Part shown: positions 1-9,758 of the stretch, piece by piece
Layout of the letters: every line of letters starts with the position of its first letter
Numbering within the stretch: position 1 is the stretch's first letter
Assembly: GCA_023898405.1 (NCBI GenBank)
Contig: CP060221.1
Location: 2,247,501-2,311,500, forward strand
Direction: 5' to 3'
Source: Myxococcales bacterium
GTDB taxonomy: Bacteria; Myxococcota; UBA727; JABDBI01
Length of the DNA: 64,000 nt
Translations under genes and position numbers: made by a program
Notes under the pieces: model-generated
What the model saw: only the letters and a program-made list of their open reading frames with translations
Database searches by the model: none
What the model was told of the DNA's origin: nothing

Positions 1-483
1 TTGATGAAAACTATGCTCTCTTCCCATTTCTTGAGCGATTGTTTTTAAAACCTTGTCAGCTGGGGCTAGATGATTTTGTTGGCTCACACCAAGCATGCGT
101 TCAGCTGTATCATAGTGAGGAGAAAGTTTTTTTCCCCAGTCTCCCAAGTGAGCCCATTGAGGATCCTTAAAGAAACTTTCGGGAGGTCTTAAAAGCGTGT
201 TGGCATAGACCAATGAACCACCACCAACTCCAGCACCGCCAAGAAAAAAAGCATCTTTAAAAAGATTCATACGCATGATGCCATGAAGACCTAAACGAGG
301 CCAAAAAAACCATCTTTTAATATCACGATTGTTCTTAGCAAAATCTTGATCGAAAAATCGCCGTCCGGCCTCAAGCACTAAAACTTTATAACCTTTTTGC
401 GCAAGTCTAAGGGCTGATACTGATCCGCCGAAGCCCGAGCCAATAATTATGTAATCATAGCTTGATGATTGAAGATTGCTCAT
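1..483 (-). CDS. GMC-family FAD oxidoreductase, N-terminal part (runs off window)
   Basis: The minus-strand frame opens with ATG at 483 and stays open for 161 codons to the window edge, so only the N-terminus is visible. Residues 10-20 form a strand followed by the dinucleotide-binding loop GSGFGG. A strand ending LVLEAG follows, with the acidic residue expected to bind the FAD ribose. A Gly-rich GGAGVGGGS segment followed by LVYANTLLRPP is typical of cholesterol-oxidase-like GMC enzymes. No signal peptide is present, so the enzyme is probably cytoplasmic. The family oxidises alcohols or sterols using FAD; the substrate cannot be read from this fragment. The family call is firm and the specific activity is open. 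Confidence 0.8.
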   Translation of the reverse strand, partial: MSNLQSSSYDYIIIGSGFGGSVSALRLAQKGYKVLVLEAGRRFFDQDFAKNNRDIKRWFFWPRLGLHGIMRMNLFKDAFFLGGAGVGGGSLVYANTLLRPPESFFKDPQWAHLGDWGKKLSPHYDTAERMLGVSQQNHLAPADKVLKTIAQEMGREHSFHQ

Positions 484-570
484 GGTGCGTCCTAAAAGTA
501 ATTTTGTTTTTTAGCTCAAGAAATATGTTTGTTCATAAACAATTCTAGAAGTAATTTAAAATTTAAATTT

Positions 571-600
571 AAAAAAATAACCCCACTTTTTTGAGTGGGG
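571..600 (-). terminator. Rho-independent terminator for the aldo/keto reductase gene
   Basis: A 7-bp GC-rich stem (581-587 with 594-600) and a short loop are followed on the minus strand by a T-rich tract (580-571). It lies 36 bases after the stop codon of the minus-strand gene at 636-2360 and has no T-run on the plus side. Confidence 0.8.
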
Positions 601-635
601 CAGGGTTAAATCATCTACATGAGAGTTTTTAGCTT

Positions 636-2360
636 TTAGTTAGGATTTTGAGAGCTCATATTATAAAAATTTTTATTTTTGTCTGAAAATGGAGAAAAAC
701 GCACAATAAAATTTTCAAATGAAGCATCGTCTTCATCAATTGAAAAGCTATTGTTGCACATACTAAAAAATTCATGTTTTGTAATAACGCTATCTTTTTC
801 CATAAGTGACAGATTTATACTGTCACCGTAGCTTAGTAATGCTTCGCTAAATCCATATGATTGAAGTTTTTCTGTGAGTTCACCCACGGTAGTAGTTTCA
901 GATATGGTGAATCTAACAATTTTATTCAATTTTTGACTCGCAATGATAACAGATCTATCGGGCCAATTTGGTTCTGCTTCAGAATCATCGATGATGGTGA
1001 AATTTTCCTTTAGCAAAAAATTTTTATGAAATTCTAACAGCTCAATAGTGGAAAGGTCTTGGATAAATTGCATTACCAAAGCTCCGCCTGCTTGATTGAC
1101 TTCGGTGTTTAACACTGACTTTAAGTGTGGCGCTATCAGGGATCGATAATTATCATCATCTGTATTGAGTAGGTTATTGATGCGTCCTAATAGTGCTTTG
1201 AAGCTATCGTCAACATTATACTGCAGTGCTTGTTCTGCCATGTACATCATTTTATTTACGAACCTATCAATTTCTGATTGCTCTTCCCCATACATGAATT
1301 GAGCTTTTTCAATTGTTTTAATAAGGGGATGTTTAGTGTTTACAAGGTGATTATATAGTTGCATACGCGAAGCATATTTAATTCCCTTAAGAAAAAGTTG
1401 GGGGATTTTTTCTGTTATATCCTCGGTGATAAGACCAAGTTCTGTATTAATTTTATGATAATCTTCATCGATAAGGATTTTCATTGCTTTATTAAACGAT
1501 TCGAAATTGTTGATAATTCTTTCAGATTTCGTTGTTGTGGGAATTTGATGCATGCCGAATTTTTTACTCAAAAAAGCAAGAACAACCATCATGGGATCTA
1601 TGTGGTGCTTTTTGCTAAGTTTAATAATTGCTGGATGGGTTATTTTATTTACGCAAATTGCAGGGCTAAAAACATTACAAAGAGCCTGACAGTAACCTTG
1701 ATAAGTAATACCACCAAGAGTGCCGTAAGCAATGAAAGCAATATTGTTCTCTTTGCAAAAATTAAGTAGTCCTTTGGTGGGCTCAAAGGATATGGTGTTG
1801 TGGTTACAATGATTTTCAATAAGCGAAACTTTGAGATTCTGCTTCTCAAAATCAGTTATTATTTTTTGATACATCATCCCAATATTACTTAAACCAAAGC
1901 TGTGTACTACATCATTAGACATAAATTTTAAAATGTTGTTAATCATGTATTTTGCTACGTCACTGTCGATGTTGTTGTGAAAATCATGTGTTGAATGAAG
2001 CATTAAACAGTCGATATATTTTAGTGTATTAATAACTTTTGTTATATCGTTAATTGTGTTCCTGTATTCTTTAATGGTTGTTGGTGGGCTTATTTTGTAT
2101 ATAATAAAGCTTTCTTTGCGGTTGTTTTCAACGATAATTGGTGCGATAATATCGATATTGTCGTACTTTTGTGCGCAATCAAAAAGACGGTAACCATTAT
2201 CGAGCGCCTCTTTCACAAGAAAGCTATTTTCGCTGTTAATACTTTGAGTACCAAAACCCAATACAGTATGAGAAGGGATAGTTTTTTTGGCAAAGTCTTC
2301 CATGCCAATAGCAGTTTTTTGTATTGTTAAAAAAAATATTAATATGAAAAATATTTTCAT
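636..2360 (-). CDS. Exported aldo/keto-reductase-like protein with a long unknown C-terminal half
   Basis: The 574-residue product starts with a hydrophobic signal segment (residues 2-20). Residues about 30-320 resemble the aldo/keto reductase barrel: VLGFGTQS opens it, and the catalytic tetrad can be placed at D61, Y66, K89 and H122 (LMLHSTHD). These NADPH-linked enzymes reduce carbonyls and are normally cytoplasmic, so export is odd. Residues 330-574 match no family I recognise. Part of that tail (about 470-530) has a strand/TVGELTEKL/strand pattern loosely like a beta-grasp fold, which is only an impression. An SD-like AAAGGA lies about 8 bases before the ATG. The gene is monocistronic, with its own terminator. 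Confidence 0.72.
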   Translation of the reverse strand: MKIFFILIFFLTIQKTAIGMEDFAKKTIPSHTVLGFGTQSINSENSFLVKEALDNGYRLFDCAQKYDNIDIIAPIIVENNRKESFIIYKISPPTTIKEYRNTINDITKVINTLKYIDCLMLHSTHDFHNNIDSDVAKYMINNILKFMSNDVVHSFGLSNIGMMYQKIITDFEKQNLKVSLIENHCNHNTISFEPTKGLLNFCKENNIAFIAYGTLGGITYQGYCQALCNVFSPAICVNKITHPAIIKLSKKHHIDPMMVVLAFLSKKFGMHQIPTTTKSERIINNFESFNKAMKILIDEDYHKINTELGLITEDITEKIPQLFLKGIKYASRMQLYNHLVNTKHPLIKTIEKAQFMYGEEQSEIDRFVNKMMYMAEQALQYNVDDSFKALLGRINNLLNTDDDNYRSLIAPHLKSVLNTEVNQAGGALVMQFIQDLSTIELLEFHKNFLLKENFTIIDDSEAEPNWPDRSVIIASQKLNKIVRFTISETTTVGELTEKLQSYGFSEALLSYGDSINLSLMEKDSVITKHEFFSMCNNSFSIDEDDASFENFIVRFSPFSDKNKNFYNMSSQNPN

Positions 2361-2393
2361 GAAAAGTTCCTTTAATTATTTATATTATCATTG

Positions 2394-2422
2394 TTTTTAA
2401 TGTTGGTTTTATTTGTTGTCAA
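2394..2422 (-). promoter_or_regulatory. Candidate sigma-70 promoter of the aldo/keto reductase gene
   Basis: Read on the minus strand, a consensus TTGACA (2422-2417) is followed after 17 bases by TAAAAA (2399-2394), four of six matches to the -10 consensus. It is about 35-60 bases upstream of the ATG at 2360. Confidence 0.45.
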
Positions 2423-2539
2423 TTGGGTGTTGTTTTGCGGTATTTAATGATTTTTATAGAAAAATTATTGGAGTAAGTTGAGGGAATTCCTTGTAGCAAA
2501 ATAATCTCTATAGTCAAAAAATAATAAGGAGAGGAAAAC

Positions 2540-2989
2540 ATGAAAATATGGATAGACGCTGATGCGTGTCCCAATGTCATCAAGGAAATAGTGTACAGAG
2601 CATCTTTTAGAACCAATACTGCTGTAGTGGTGGTGGCAAACCAAGCAATAAAAATTCCTATGACCGGTTTAGTAAGTACGATACAGGTTTCTCAAGGTTT
2701 TGATATGGCTGATAAAGCCATAGTAGAAAAAATGTCTCGAGGCGATATTGTGATAAGTGCTGATATTCCTCTAGCCAATGATGTGATCGCTAAAGGTGGC
2801 TATGTGATTAATCCTCGAGGAGAACTTTATACTGAAGAAAATATAAAAGATCATTTAGCAACTCGCGATTTGATGATGGAGCTTCGTGATAGCGGAATGA
2901 TGCTCGGAGGGCCAAAGACATTGGGATTAAAAGAACGCCAGGCTTTTGCTAACAAACTTGATTCATTGCTTGCTATGCATAAAACATGA
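2540..2989 (+). CDS. yaiI: YaiI/YqxD family protein (UPF0178, DUF188)
   Basis: This 149-residue protein opens with the family signature IWIDADACPN. It also carries the conserved SADIPLA segment and the late GGP..L motif before a short helical end. Length is normal for the family (about 150). The fold is PIN/NYN-like with clustered aspartates, so a nuclease-type role has been suggested for the family, but its physiological function is not established. A strong GGAGAGG precedes the ATG by 7-8 bases. It is transcribed divergently from the aldo/keto reductase gene and convergently with the metalloprotease gene. Confidence 0.92.
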   Translation: MKIWIDADACPNVIKEIVYRASFRTNTAVVVVANQAIKIPMTGLVSTIQVSQGFDMADKAIVEKMSRGDIVISADIPLANDVIAKGGYVINPRGELYTEENIKDHLATRDLMMELRDSGMMLGGPKTLGLKERQAFANKLDSLLAMHKT

Positions 2990-2996
2990 GGGGGGA

Positions 2997-3030
2997 CAGT
3001 TAATTTCTAAAGATTGCTATAAGTCCCAAG
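2997..3030. repeat. Fragment of the dispersed palindromic repeat
   Basis: The 12 bases CAGTTAATTTCT just after the yaiI stop match the right arm of the repeat copy at 12165-12272. They are followed by a GCTATAAG..AAGC tract resembling that copy's GTTATAATTCAAGC outer end. The left arm is not evident here. Confidence 0.35.
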
Positions 3031-3081
3031 CTTTGGATTGAGCTAAAGATAGCGGTTGGCAAGGTTTGGATGATTTTTTGT

Positions 3082-5673
3082 TTATTTTGAGTGGGGGAAT
3101 CTTCTGCTAAATCCCTGCAGTCGCTTCAACGTGCTGATAATACGACTTTGTTCTAGGAGCCACTGTCTTAACTCTCGAGTGCTTGCGCTTAAATCAATGG
3201 TGGTTTTGTTTTTGGTGGATGCATGCTCACGCATTAGAAACTCAAGCTCCTGGATAACACGCTGCAGATTATCAAAAGACCAATCAGGGCTAATACCCAT
3301 AGCAGGATTGAGCAGATAAGCTGCTGCATCGCGAACTTCTAATGGATAAGCAAAGTGAGGGAGGGATACAGAATTTGGTGAATCTTTATCAAGTTTGAAT
3401 ATAATTTCTTGGGCAATTTTACCTAAAGCCTGTTCAATAGGGAGTTGAAGTTTTGGATCATCAAATTGCATACGGGACAGTATAGTAGCAAATACAACAA
3501 TCAACTCGTTATTGAGCGCAGAGAAAAATTTAGTGGCAATATTTTGTGCATCGACTATTTCTTCTTCTTTTATGAAAAAGTTTGGATCATCTTTTTGCGC
3601 CTGTGAGATAAGTTTTATAAGCTCGGTAATAAAATTTGTGCTGAGCTGTTTAGCGCTCATCTTTTGAGATCGAAAGGGAGGCATAAGGCCAAATAATTCG
3701 TTGCCGATAGAGAGACTTTCAAGTTGCTTGCGAATGTAGTCAAAGCGCATTTTTGTAAGGTCATCTCTGTTTTGAAGGCCATATATAGGATTTTTATATT
3801 CTATTTGAATCGAACGAGCATTTTGGTTGAACCAACTAAAAAGCTGCTTGATTGATGTTGCGAGATTTTTTACTACCCCAGCTGAGGAGAGCGGTACATC
3901 TGAAGCCCTGAGAGGCCCATCTGTTCTCTTAGGATCAAGGGCTGCCATAAAAGTCTGAGCCAATACTACCGAGACTTTAAGCGGCAAAGAATTGAGGCGT
4001 TCGATAGCAAAAAGCACTGGAGTATTACTGCTGTCCCATCGCTGACAGTCAACATAGTGTTTAATATCGTTGTCGCTGCAAAATGGAGTATCACCTTTCA
4101 TTGGGATATCTGAGTAGCCATAATCAATCGCCTCGCGATCATAGCGGTAAATAGTAGCCAAAGGGCTATGAGCATAATCAGTGCTGCTCAATTCTCTGAT
4201 CTGTGATCCCATAAGAGCATCGTCAGCTGCAGAAAAAACATCCATGATGCTTTCGGACAAATATTTGTTCGCACCTAAGGGGGCGTTAGCGTGACTCAAG
4301 TAGTTTTTAAGAAGTTCGCTGCGTTCATTAAGGTTGATATTTGACATAAGTGATGAGGCTAAATTATGTCTTAGCCCAAGCACGTGACCCATTTCATGGG
4401 CGATCACGGTTCGTATGATATCAGACGTCAATACGCTCAAAGAGGAATCAGATATTTCGGTAGAATTTATTTTTTGTGAAAGCTCAACCAAAGCTTCAAA
4501 GTTGCTCAAATCATAGGATTGCGATTTTTGGTAATCGAACATGCTTGGTATGGGAATATCTTTGCTATCCGCTTCATCATTTTTTGTGAAACTCTCTAAG
4601 AGGAGTTCGCTTAGTTCTGTTTTTAGTTTTTTAGCTGATTTTAAAACCCAGCCGCTTCTGAGATAAATTTGTGCTTGCAATGTTTCACCGGTTAAATGAT
4701 CTATCACCATGTCTGCGTAGGCAGAAGCTTCATTATCCCACGGTACCCACTGCACAATATTTAGATGTGGGTGTGGGGCAGAAATATTTTCGGGCAGATC
4801 GCGAACGATTATATATTCTCGGCCAAAAATATGATTCCAAAACAAAATACCATCACGGATAGCATCTTTGAATTGAGGAGGAGTATTGGCGCTTATGTGA
4901 AAAATAATTGGCCTTTCAGTTGGCCACTTGGTAATGAAGGCACTAGTTTGAGTGGTTGGCCCTACGAGCTGAGGTGGAGTGGAAAAGTATTGCTCCCATC
5001 TATTTTTGCTAAATGCCTTCTTTTTAAAAGTAGGAGAAGGTGAGTATTCGCGCAGAAAATATCTAAATTCAGCAGAGAGCAATTCCGATTTAGCATTGCG
5101 CCATTGAGCAATTTGGTTGATGGTGAGTACATTTTCATCAACACTAATGGATTTTACATAGCTCAGGGTAAGGAATATGGCGCGGAACTGTTCGCTGATT
5201 TTGGAATTTTTGTCTGACAATTCTTTTGAGTGAACATTTCTTGTTGTAAAAGCGCTTGTCATTCCTTTGGCAAAATCAATTACGATTCCATCGCTTTCGT
5301 GCTGAACTATGGGGAATTCTGCTAAGAGAATGCTGCTGTCTATGGTGTTAGGAATAATATGGCCCTTTGGAGATTCAAGCATGATAACGCGGTCATCAAA
5401 CGGCTCAAAGCGGATGATGCGGCCTTTAAAAGAATGACCAGTGGGAGAATTAAGCATGGGTATAAAAGAACCGTAAAACAAAAATTCTCTAGAAAAGGCA
5501 GAATTTTTTATTTTTAAGTAGGGCGCAGAGCGCAATGAGGCTTCACCTAGAAAAAGCTCAATAGATTTTTCGTTTGTGTACTCGGGCTCTAAAACATCAG
5601 CGCATGAGAATATAAAAGATAAAGAAAATACTGTTAATATGTATGCTGCCGCTTTCAATCTTGTATCCAACAT
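3082..5673 (-). CDS. Zinc-dependent metalloprotease lipoprotein (metzincin type)
   Basis: The 863-residue product has a signal peptide ending in a lipobox-like SFIFSC (C24), so it is probably a membrane-anchored lipoprotein. The metzincin zinc site HEMGHVLGLRH spans residues 426-436, with the three His ligands and catalytic Glu intact. SIMDVFSAADD, some 50 residues later, resembles the S[IV]MDY Met-turn of large bacterial metalloproteases of the DUF5117/DUF4953 type. The overall layout, with a long N-terminal beta-rich region and an alpha-helical C-terminal third, fits that group. Substrate is unknown. No clear SD precedes the ATG, so the exact start is less certain. Nothing suggests an operon. 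Confidence 0.8.
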   Translation of the reverse strand: MLDTRLKAAAYILTVFSLSFIFSCADVLEPEYTNEKSIELFLGEASLRSAPYLKIKNSAFSREFLFYGSFIPMLNSPTGHSFKGRIIRFEPFDDRVIMLESPKGHIIPNTIDSSILLAEFPIVQHESDGIVIDFAKGMTSAFTTRNVHSKELSDKNSKISEQFRAIFLTLSYVKSISVDENVLTINQIAQWRNAKSELLSAEFRYFLREYSPSPTFKKKAFSKNRWEQYFSTPPQLVGPTTQTSAFITKWPTERPIIFHISANTPPQFKDAIRDGILFWNHIFGREYIIVRDLPENISAPHPHLNIVQWVPWDNEASAYADMVIDHLTGETLQAQIYLRSGWVLKSAKKLKTELSELLLESFTKNDEADSKDIPIPSMFDYQKSQSYDLSNFEALVELSQKINSTEISDSSLSVLTSDIIRTVIAHEMGHVLGLRHNLASSLMSNINLNERSELLKNYLSHANAPLGANKYLSESIMDVFSAADDALMGSQIRELSSTDYAHSPLATIYRYDREAIDYGYSDIPMKGDTPFCSDNDIKHYVDCQRWDSSNTPVLFAIERLNSLPLKVSVVLAQTFMAALDPKRTDGPLRASDVPLSSAGVVKNLATSIKQLFSWFNQNARSIQIEYKNPIYGLQNRDDLTKMRFDYIRKQLESLSIGNELFGLMPPFRSQKMSAKQLSTNFITELIKLISQAQKDDPNFFIKEEEIVDAQNIATKFFSALNNELIVVFATILSRMQFDDPKLQLPIEQALGKIAQEIIFKLDKDSPNSVSLPHFAYPLEVRDAAAYLLNPAMGISPDWSFDNLQRVIQELEFLMREHASTKNKTTIDLSASTRELRQWLLEQSRIISTLKRLQGFSRRFPHSK

Positions 5674-6083
5674 TAATAATATATTTCAGGATGATGATAA
5701 TATTTTATGTCTGATAAAAACAATTTTTGTTCGGCAGTAAAATAGCAATAAAAAATATATGTGCATTTTTTTAGAATTTAAGCGGGGCTCCCTTTATATC
5801 TGTTTGTAAGAATAAATATATAGTTTGTGAGATTGTGGTGAACACTGAGTAAGATCTCAGTGATGCAAAAAATATAATTTTATTTTTTAGTGAAAATTTT
5901 AAGTTATTTTTATTGTTTTTAACTCTTAGATGTGAGGAAAATATTAGTGGATCAAATTGAATGAAAGCCTTCAATTTATTGCCTAAGGCGCTTTAAAAAT
6001 TTTGAAGGTGAGTTATTGGTATTTCAAAACTTTATTGTCGTCGTCAAATACCAAGATCGGATTCAAACATTGAGGTTGATGCA
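5674..6083. other. Noncoding gap between divergent genes
   Basis: These 410 AT-rich bases separate the divergent metalloprotease and kgd genes and must hold both promoters. I found no convincing hairpin, repeat or RNA gene. A 67-codon minus-strand frame at 5771-5974 has no SD and no recognisable sequence. Confidence 0.5.
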
Positions 6084-9000
6084 GTGGTTGATACAAAAAA
6101 AGATGATATTTTTGGCCTTAATGAAAGCTATGTAGAGATATTGCGCTCTCAATGGATTGAAAACCCTTTAAGTGTCGGTAAAGAGTGGCGAGATTATTTT
6201 GAGGGGACTCCTGTTTTAGCGAAAAGAGAGCAGCAACAGCCTTTCGTATCAGCTCAAGTTCTCGAAAAAAGCCACGAGCAAGGAAAAGAAAGGTTATCGG
6301 ATGCAACAAATAATATCCCTTTGGTTGGTATTGCTCGAAAAATTGCTCAGAACATGCAAGAGAGCTTATCGGTACCTACCGCAACGTCGGTTCGCACCAT
6401 TCCTGTAAAGGTTCTCGAAGAGAATCGTCTGATCATCAATGAATATTTGAATGATGAAGCTGAAGCACGCTGTTCATATACTCATATAATCGCATATGCC
6501 CTGGTAAAAGCGCTCAAGAAATTTCCTAGTCTTAATAATGGGTACAGTGAACAGGATAAACAGCCAGCTAAAGTTGTCAGAAAAGATATCAATCTTGGGC
6601 TTGCCATCGATTTGCCTGGAAGAGATGGGGGACGAACGCTTGTAGTGCCTAACATCAAGGCGGCTCAAAATTTAGATTTTGCTGCATTTTTTAAGAAATA
6701 TAATGAGATCTTGGCTCTTGCCCGCACTGGCAAACTTGATGCCCAACACTTTATGGGCACGAGCGTAACACTTACCAACCCTGGAGGCCTTGGGACAGTA
6801 CTGTCCAATCCTCGTCTTATGCAAGGACAAGGGTGTATTATCGCCACGGGGAGCATTGGTTATCCTGCTGAATATGAGGCTGCAAGTCCTGAAACACTGC
6901 AACTTTTAGGAATAGGAAAGGTTATGAGCATAAGCTCAACCTATGATCACCGCATTATTCAAGGAGCTGAGTCCGGGAGGTTGTTGAGCTATTTGCACGA
7001 TCTTTTGGTAGGAGAAGATGGACTTTATCAGGAAATTTATCACTCTCTAAAAATTCCTCATCAACCCTATCGTCTAAGGAAAGATGAAGCAGTTATTTTA
7101 GGTCAACACGCGAGCACTACACAAACCGAGAGAGCTATGCGGGTGAGCCAGCTCATTCATGCTTATCGCCGCTTGGGTTTTTTGCTCGCTCATGTTGATC
7201 CTTTGCACTTGATCCCTCAAGAGCACCCAGAGCTTGATCTCAAAAGTTATGGGCTTACTATTTGGGATCTCGATCGTCCATTTGATACTTTAGGTCTTCT
7301 TGATAAAAAAACTGCTCCATTGCGTGAGATATTGCAGCGTCTGCGTGAGACTTATTGCCGTCGTATGGGTGTTGAATACATGTATATCCATGACGTAGAG
7401 CGAAGAAACTGGCTGCAACACAATGTAGAGAAAAAGGGCGAAGAGTTTAGTATCGAAGAAAAAAAACGCGTTTTGCATGACCTAGTAAAAGCTGAAGGAA
7501 TAGAACATTTTTTGCATAAGCGTTTTGTTGGCCATAAACGTTTTAGTATTGAAGGCGCAGAAGTCGTTATAACTCTGCTGAGAAGTCTACTGGATTCTGC
7601 AGCGGCATATGGCGCAAGTGAAGCAGTTATTGGAATGGCACACAGGGGTAGACTCAACGTGCTTACCAATATTGTTGGTAAACCTTATGAGGCAATTTTT
7701 GCCGAGTTTGATGATATTGATCCAAAAACTATTCAAGGCACTGGTGATGTTAAATATCATTTGGGAGCTAAAGGGATTCATCGTTACCATGGTCCGGTAA
7801 GAAATTCTGATCGTGAAGAGTCTCGCGCCCTTCGAGTCGAACTTGCATGCAATCCTTCTCACCTTGAGGCAGTAAATCCAATAGTCGAAGGTATTGTACG
7901 AGCGAAACAAGATTTGGCTGGTGATCGTGAGCGAGATAAAATAATTCCAATTTTGATCCATGGGGATGCAGCTTTTGCAGGACAGGGAGTTGTATATGAA
8001 ACGCTGCAACTTAGTGGGCTACAAGGTTTTAGAACAGGTGGAACTGTTCATATCATCATTAATAATCAGATTGGTTACACAACACCACCCGAGCGAGCTC
8101 GTACGTCACAGAATTGTTCAGACATTGGACGAGCCGTTGGCATACCTGTTTTTAGAGTCAATGGTGATAGCCCAGAGGCAGGTCTAAGGGCAATCAGGAT
8201 AGCCTTTGAGTATAGGGCTCGTTTTAAAAGTGATGTGATTGTTGATGTTGTGTGCTATCGCAGGCATGGGCATAACGAGGGAGATGAACCGAGTTTTACT
8301 CAGCCTATTTTGTACAGAGCCATCAAAGATCATCCTTCTGTTGCGCAAATTTATGCTGACTTTTTGATTCGCCGACAAGATATTACTGCTCAAGAAGTGA
8401 AATCTATCGAAGAAAGCTATCATCAAAAATTAGAGATGGCGCTTTTGGCCGTAAGAGAAAAAGGAAGAAGTTCGTTTTCTAAAGAACATGTGCTTGATGA
8501 GTTTGATGTAATCACAACCACTCATCAAGATTTACCTACCGCTGTCGATGAAGAAATTTTAAAACAGATTACCGAACGTACCACCTATGATCCAGAGCTG
8601 GTAGAGCTTCATCCACGAGTGGTGGAGCATGTGCTGAATCGTCGTAAATCAATGTTATTCGGATGTGAGCACAAGATTGATTTTGGTGCAGCAGAAATTC
8701 TTGCCTATGGATCCTTGCTTATGGAAGGGACTCCTGTCCGTATGAGCGGGCAAGATTGTGGGCGAGGAACCTTTGCCCATCGTCATGCTGTTTTGTACGA
8801 TATCAATGATGGGAGGCCGTATATTCCTCTCAATCATTTGCGCAAATCTCGAGATGAAGGAGAGGAAATTTGGCAGCCGAGCCGCTTTAGAATTTATGAT
8901 TCACCCTTGAGTGAAGAGGGAGTTTTGGGTTTTGAGTATGGTTACTCAGTAAGTCATCCTTCATCTTTGGTTGTATGGGAAGCTCAGTTCGGAGATTTTT

Positions 9001-9758
9001 TTAACGGAGCTCAAATACAAATTGATCAGTTTATTTCATCAAGTGAAGCAAAATGGGGGCAGAAGAGTCGATTGGTTATGATGCTGCCTCATGGCTATGA
9101 CGGTCAGGGGCCAGAGCATAGCTCTGCACGTATTGAAAGATTTTTGCAACTTTGTGCCCAGGGTAATATGCGAGTTTGCAACTGTTCTACCCCAGCGCAA
9201 CTTTTCCATCTGTTGCGAAGACAGGCTAAGCAAAAAAAGAAGCCTTTGATTATTTTTAGCCATAAGAGTTTGTTACGTGCTGAGGATGCGGCATCTTTGG
9301 TAAGTGATCTTAGTAGTGGATCATTTCAAGCTGTAATCCCAGATGCCATAAGCGACAAACGAAAAACACTTGATCGTCTGATTTTTGTAAGCGGTAAAAT
9401 ATATTGGGATCTTGTGCGCTACCAGAAAACTTTGGAAAAAATACCTGTCAATGTGCGCTTAGTACGTTTAGAACAGCTTTATCCTTTCCCAACCGAAGAG
9501 ATTATGCGCGTTATCGAAGAAAAGTCTGCTCGAGAAATAATCTGGTTACAAGAAGAACCACGAAACAGTGGTGCGTTTTTGTTCGTTAAAGACCAAATGT
9601 CTAAGCTTAACATAGATATTCGCTATGTCGGGCGGGCTGAAAGTGCTTCTCCTGCAACAGGATCTCCAAAAATTCACAAGCTTCAGCAAGCGCGTTTGTT
9701 GGAGGCAGCATTTGCACCTTTGCAGAAAGCAGCTAGAGATTTAGAGATAATTGTGTGA
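6084..9758 (+). CDS. kgd: Multifunctional 2-oxoglutarate dehydrogenase E1 fused to an E2 succinyltransferase domain (Kgd/OdhA type)
   Basis: The 1224-residue protein has three parts. Residues 10-42 are the short E1 N-terminal helix motif (FGLNESYVEIL...W..YF). Residues about 90-330 are an E2 acyltransferase catalytic domain containing DHRIIQGAESG with catalytic H289. Residues about 370-1224 are thiamine-diphosphate-dependent E1, with HRGRLNVL, GDAAFAGQG (D628) and NNQIGYTT. There is no lipoyl domain, as in mycobacterial Kgd (about 1230 residues). The enzyme converts 2-oxoglutarate to succinyl-CoA in the TCA cycle, borrowing lipoyl and E3 partners encoded elsewhere. The start is GTG, chosen because TGAGG lies 8 bases upstream and no other in-frame ATG/GTG/TTG follows the upstream stop. 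Confidence 0.95.
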   Translation: MVDTKKDDIFGLNESYVEILRSQWIENPLSVGKEWRDYFEGTPVLAKREQQQPFVSAQVLEKSHEQGKERLSDATNNIPLVGIARKIAQNMQESLSVPTATSVRTIPVKVLEENRLIINEYLNDEAEARCSYTHIIAYALVKALKKFPSLNNGYSEQDKQPAKVVRKDINLGLAIDLPGRDGGRTLVVPNIKAAQNLDFAAFFKKYNEILALARTGKLDAQHFMGTSVTLTNPGGLGTVLSNPRLMQGQGCIIATGSIGYPAEYEAASPETLQLLGIGKVMSISSTYDHRIIQGAESGRLLSYLHDLLVGEDGLYQEIYHSLKIPHQPYRLRKDEAVILGQHASTTQTERAMRVSQLIHAYRRLGFLLAHVDPLHLIPQEHPELDLKSYGLTIWDLDRPFDTLGLLDKKTAPLREILQRLRETYCRRMGVEYMYIHDVERRNWLQHNVEKKGEEFSIEEKKRVLHDLVKAEGIEHFLHKRFVGHKRFSIEGAEVVITLLRSLLDSAAAYGASEAVIGMAHRGRLNVLTNIVGKPYEAIFAEFDDIDPKTIQGTGDVKYHLGAKGIHRYHGPVRNSDREESRALRVELACNPSHLEAVNPIVEGIVRAKQDLAGDRERDKIIPILIHGDAAFAGQGVVYETLQLSGLQGFRTGGTVHIIINNQIGYTTPPERARTSQNCSDIGRAVGIPVFRVNGDSPEAGLRAIRIAFEYRARFKSDVIVDVVCYRRHGHNEGDEPSFTQPILYRAIKDHPSVAQIYADFLIRRQDITAQEVKSIEESYHQKLEMALLAVREKGRSSFSKEHVLDEFDVITTTHQDLPTAVDEEILKQITERTTYDPELVELHPRVVEHVLNRRKSMLFGCEHKIDFGAAEILAYGSLLMEGTPVRMSGQDCGRGTFAHRHAVLYDINDGRPYIPLNHLRKSRDEGEEIWQPSRFRIYDSPLSEEGVLGFEYGYSVSHPSSLVVWEAQFGDFFNGAQIQIDQFISSSEAKWGQKSRLVMMLPHGYDGQGPEHSSARIERFLQLCAQGNMRVCNCSTPAQLFHLLRRQAKQKKKPLIIFSHKSLLRAEDAASLVSDLSSGSFQAVIPDAISDKRKTLDRLIFVSGKIYWDLVRYQKTLEKIPVNVRLVRLEQLYPFPTEEIMRVIEEKSAREIIWLQEEPRNSGAFLFVKDQMSKLNIDIRYVGRAESASPATGSPKIHKLQQARLLEAAFAPLQKAARDLEIIV

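Noticed and set aside
5771..5974. 67-codon minus-strand frame in the metalloprotease-kgd gap
   Set aside because: No SD, AT-rich filler-like sequence and no recognisable feature; it lies where promoters are expected.
7587..8009. Long minus-strand frame inside kgd, and similar shadows in clpB, sctV and other genes
   Set aside because: They overlap strongly supported genes in other frames and have no family sequence or SD.
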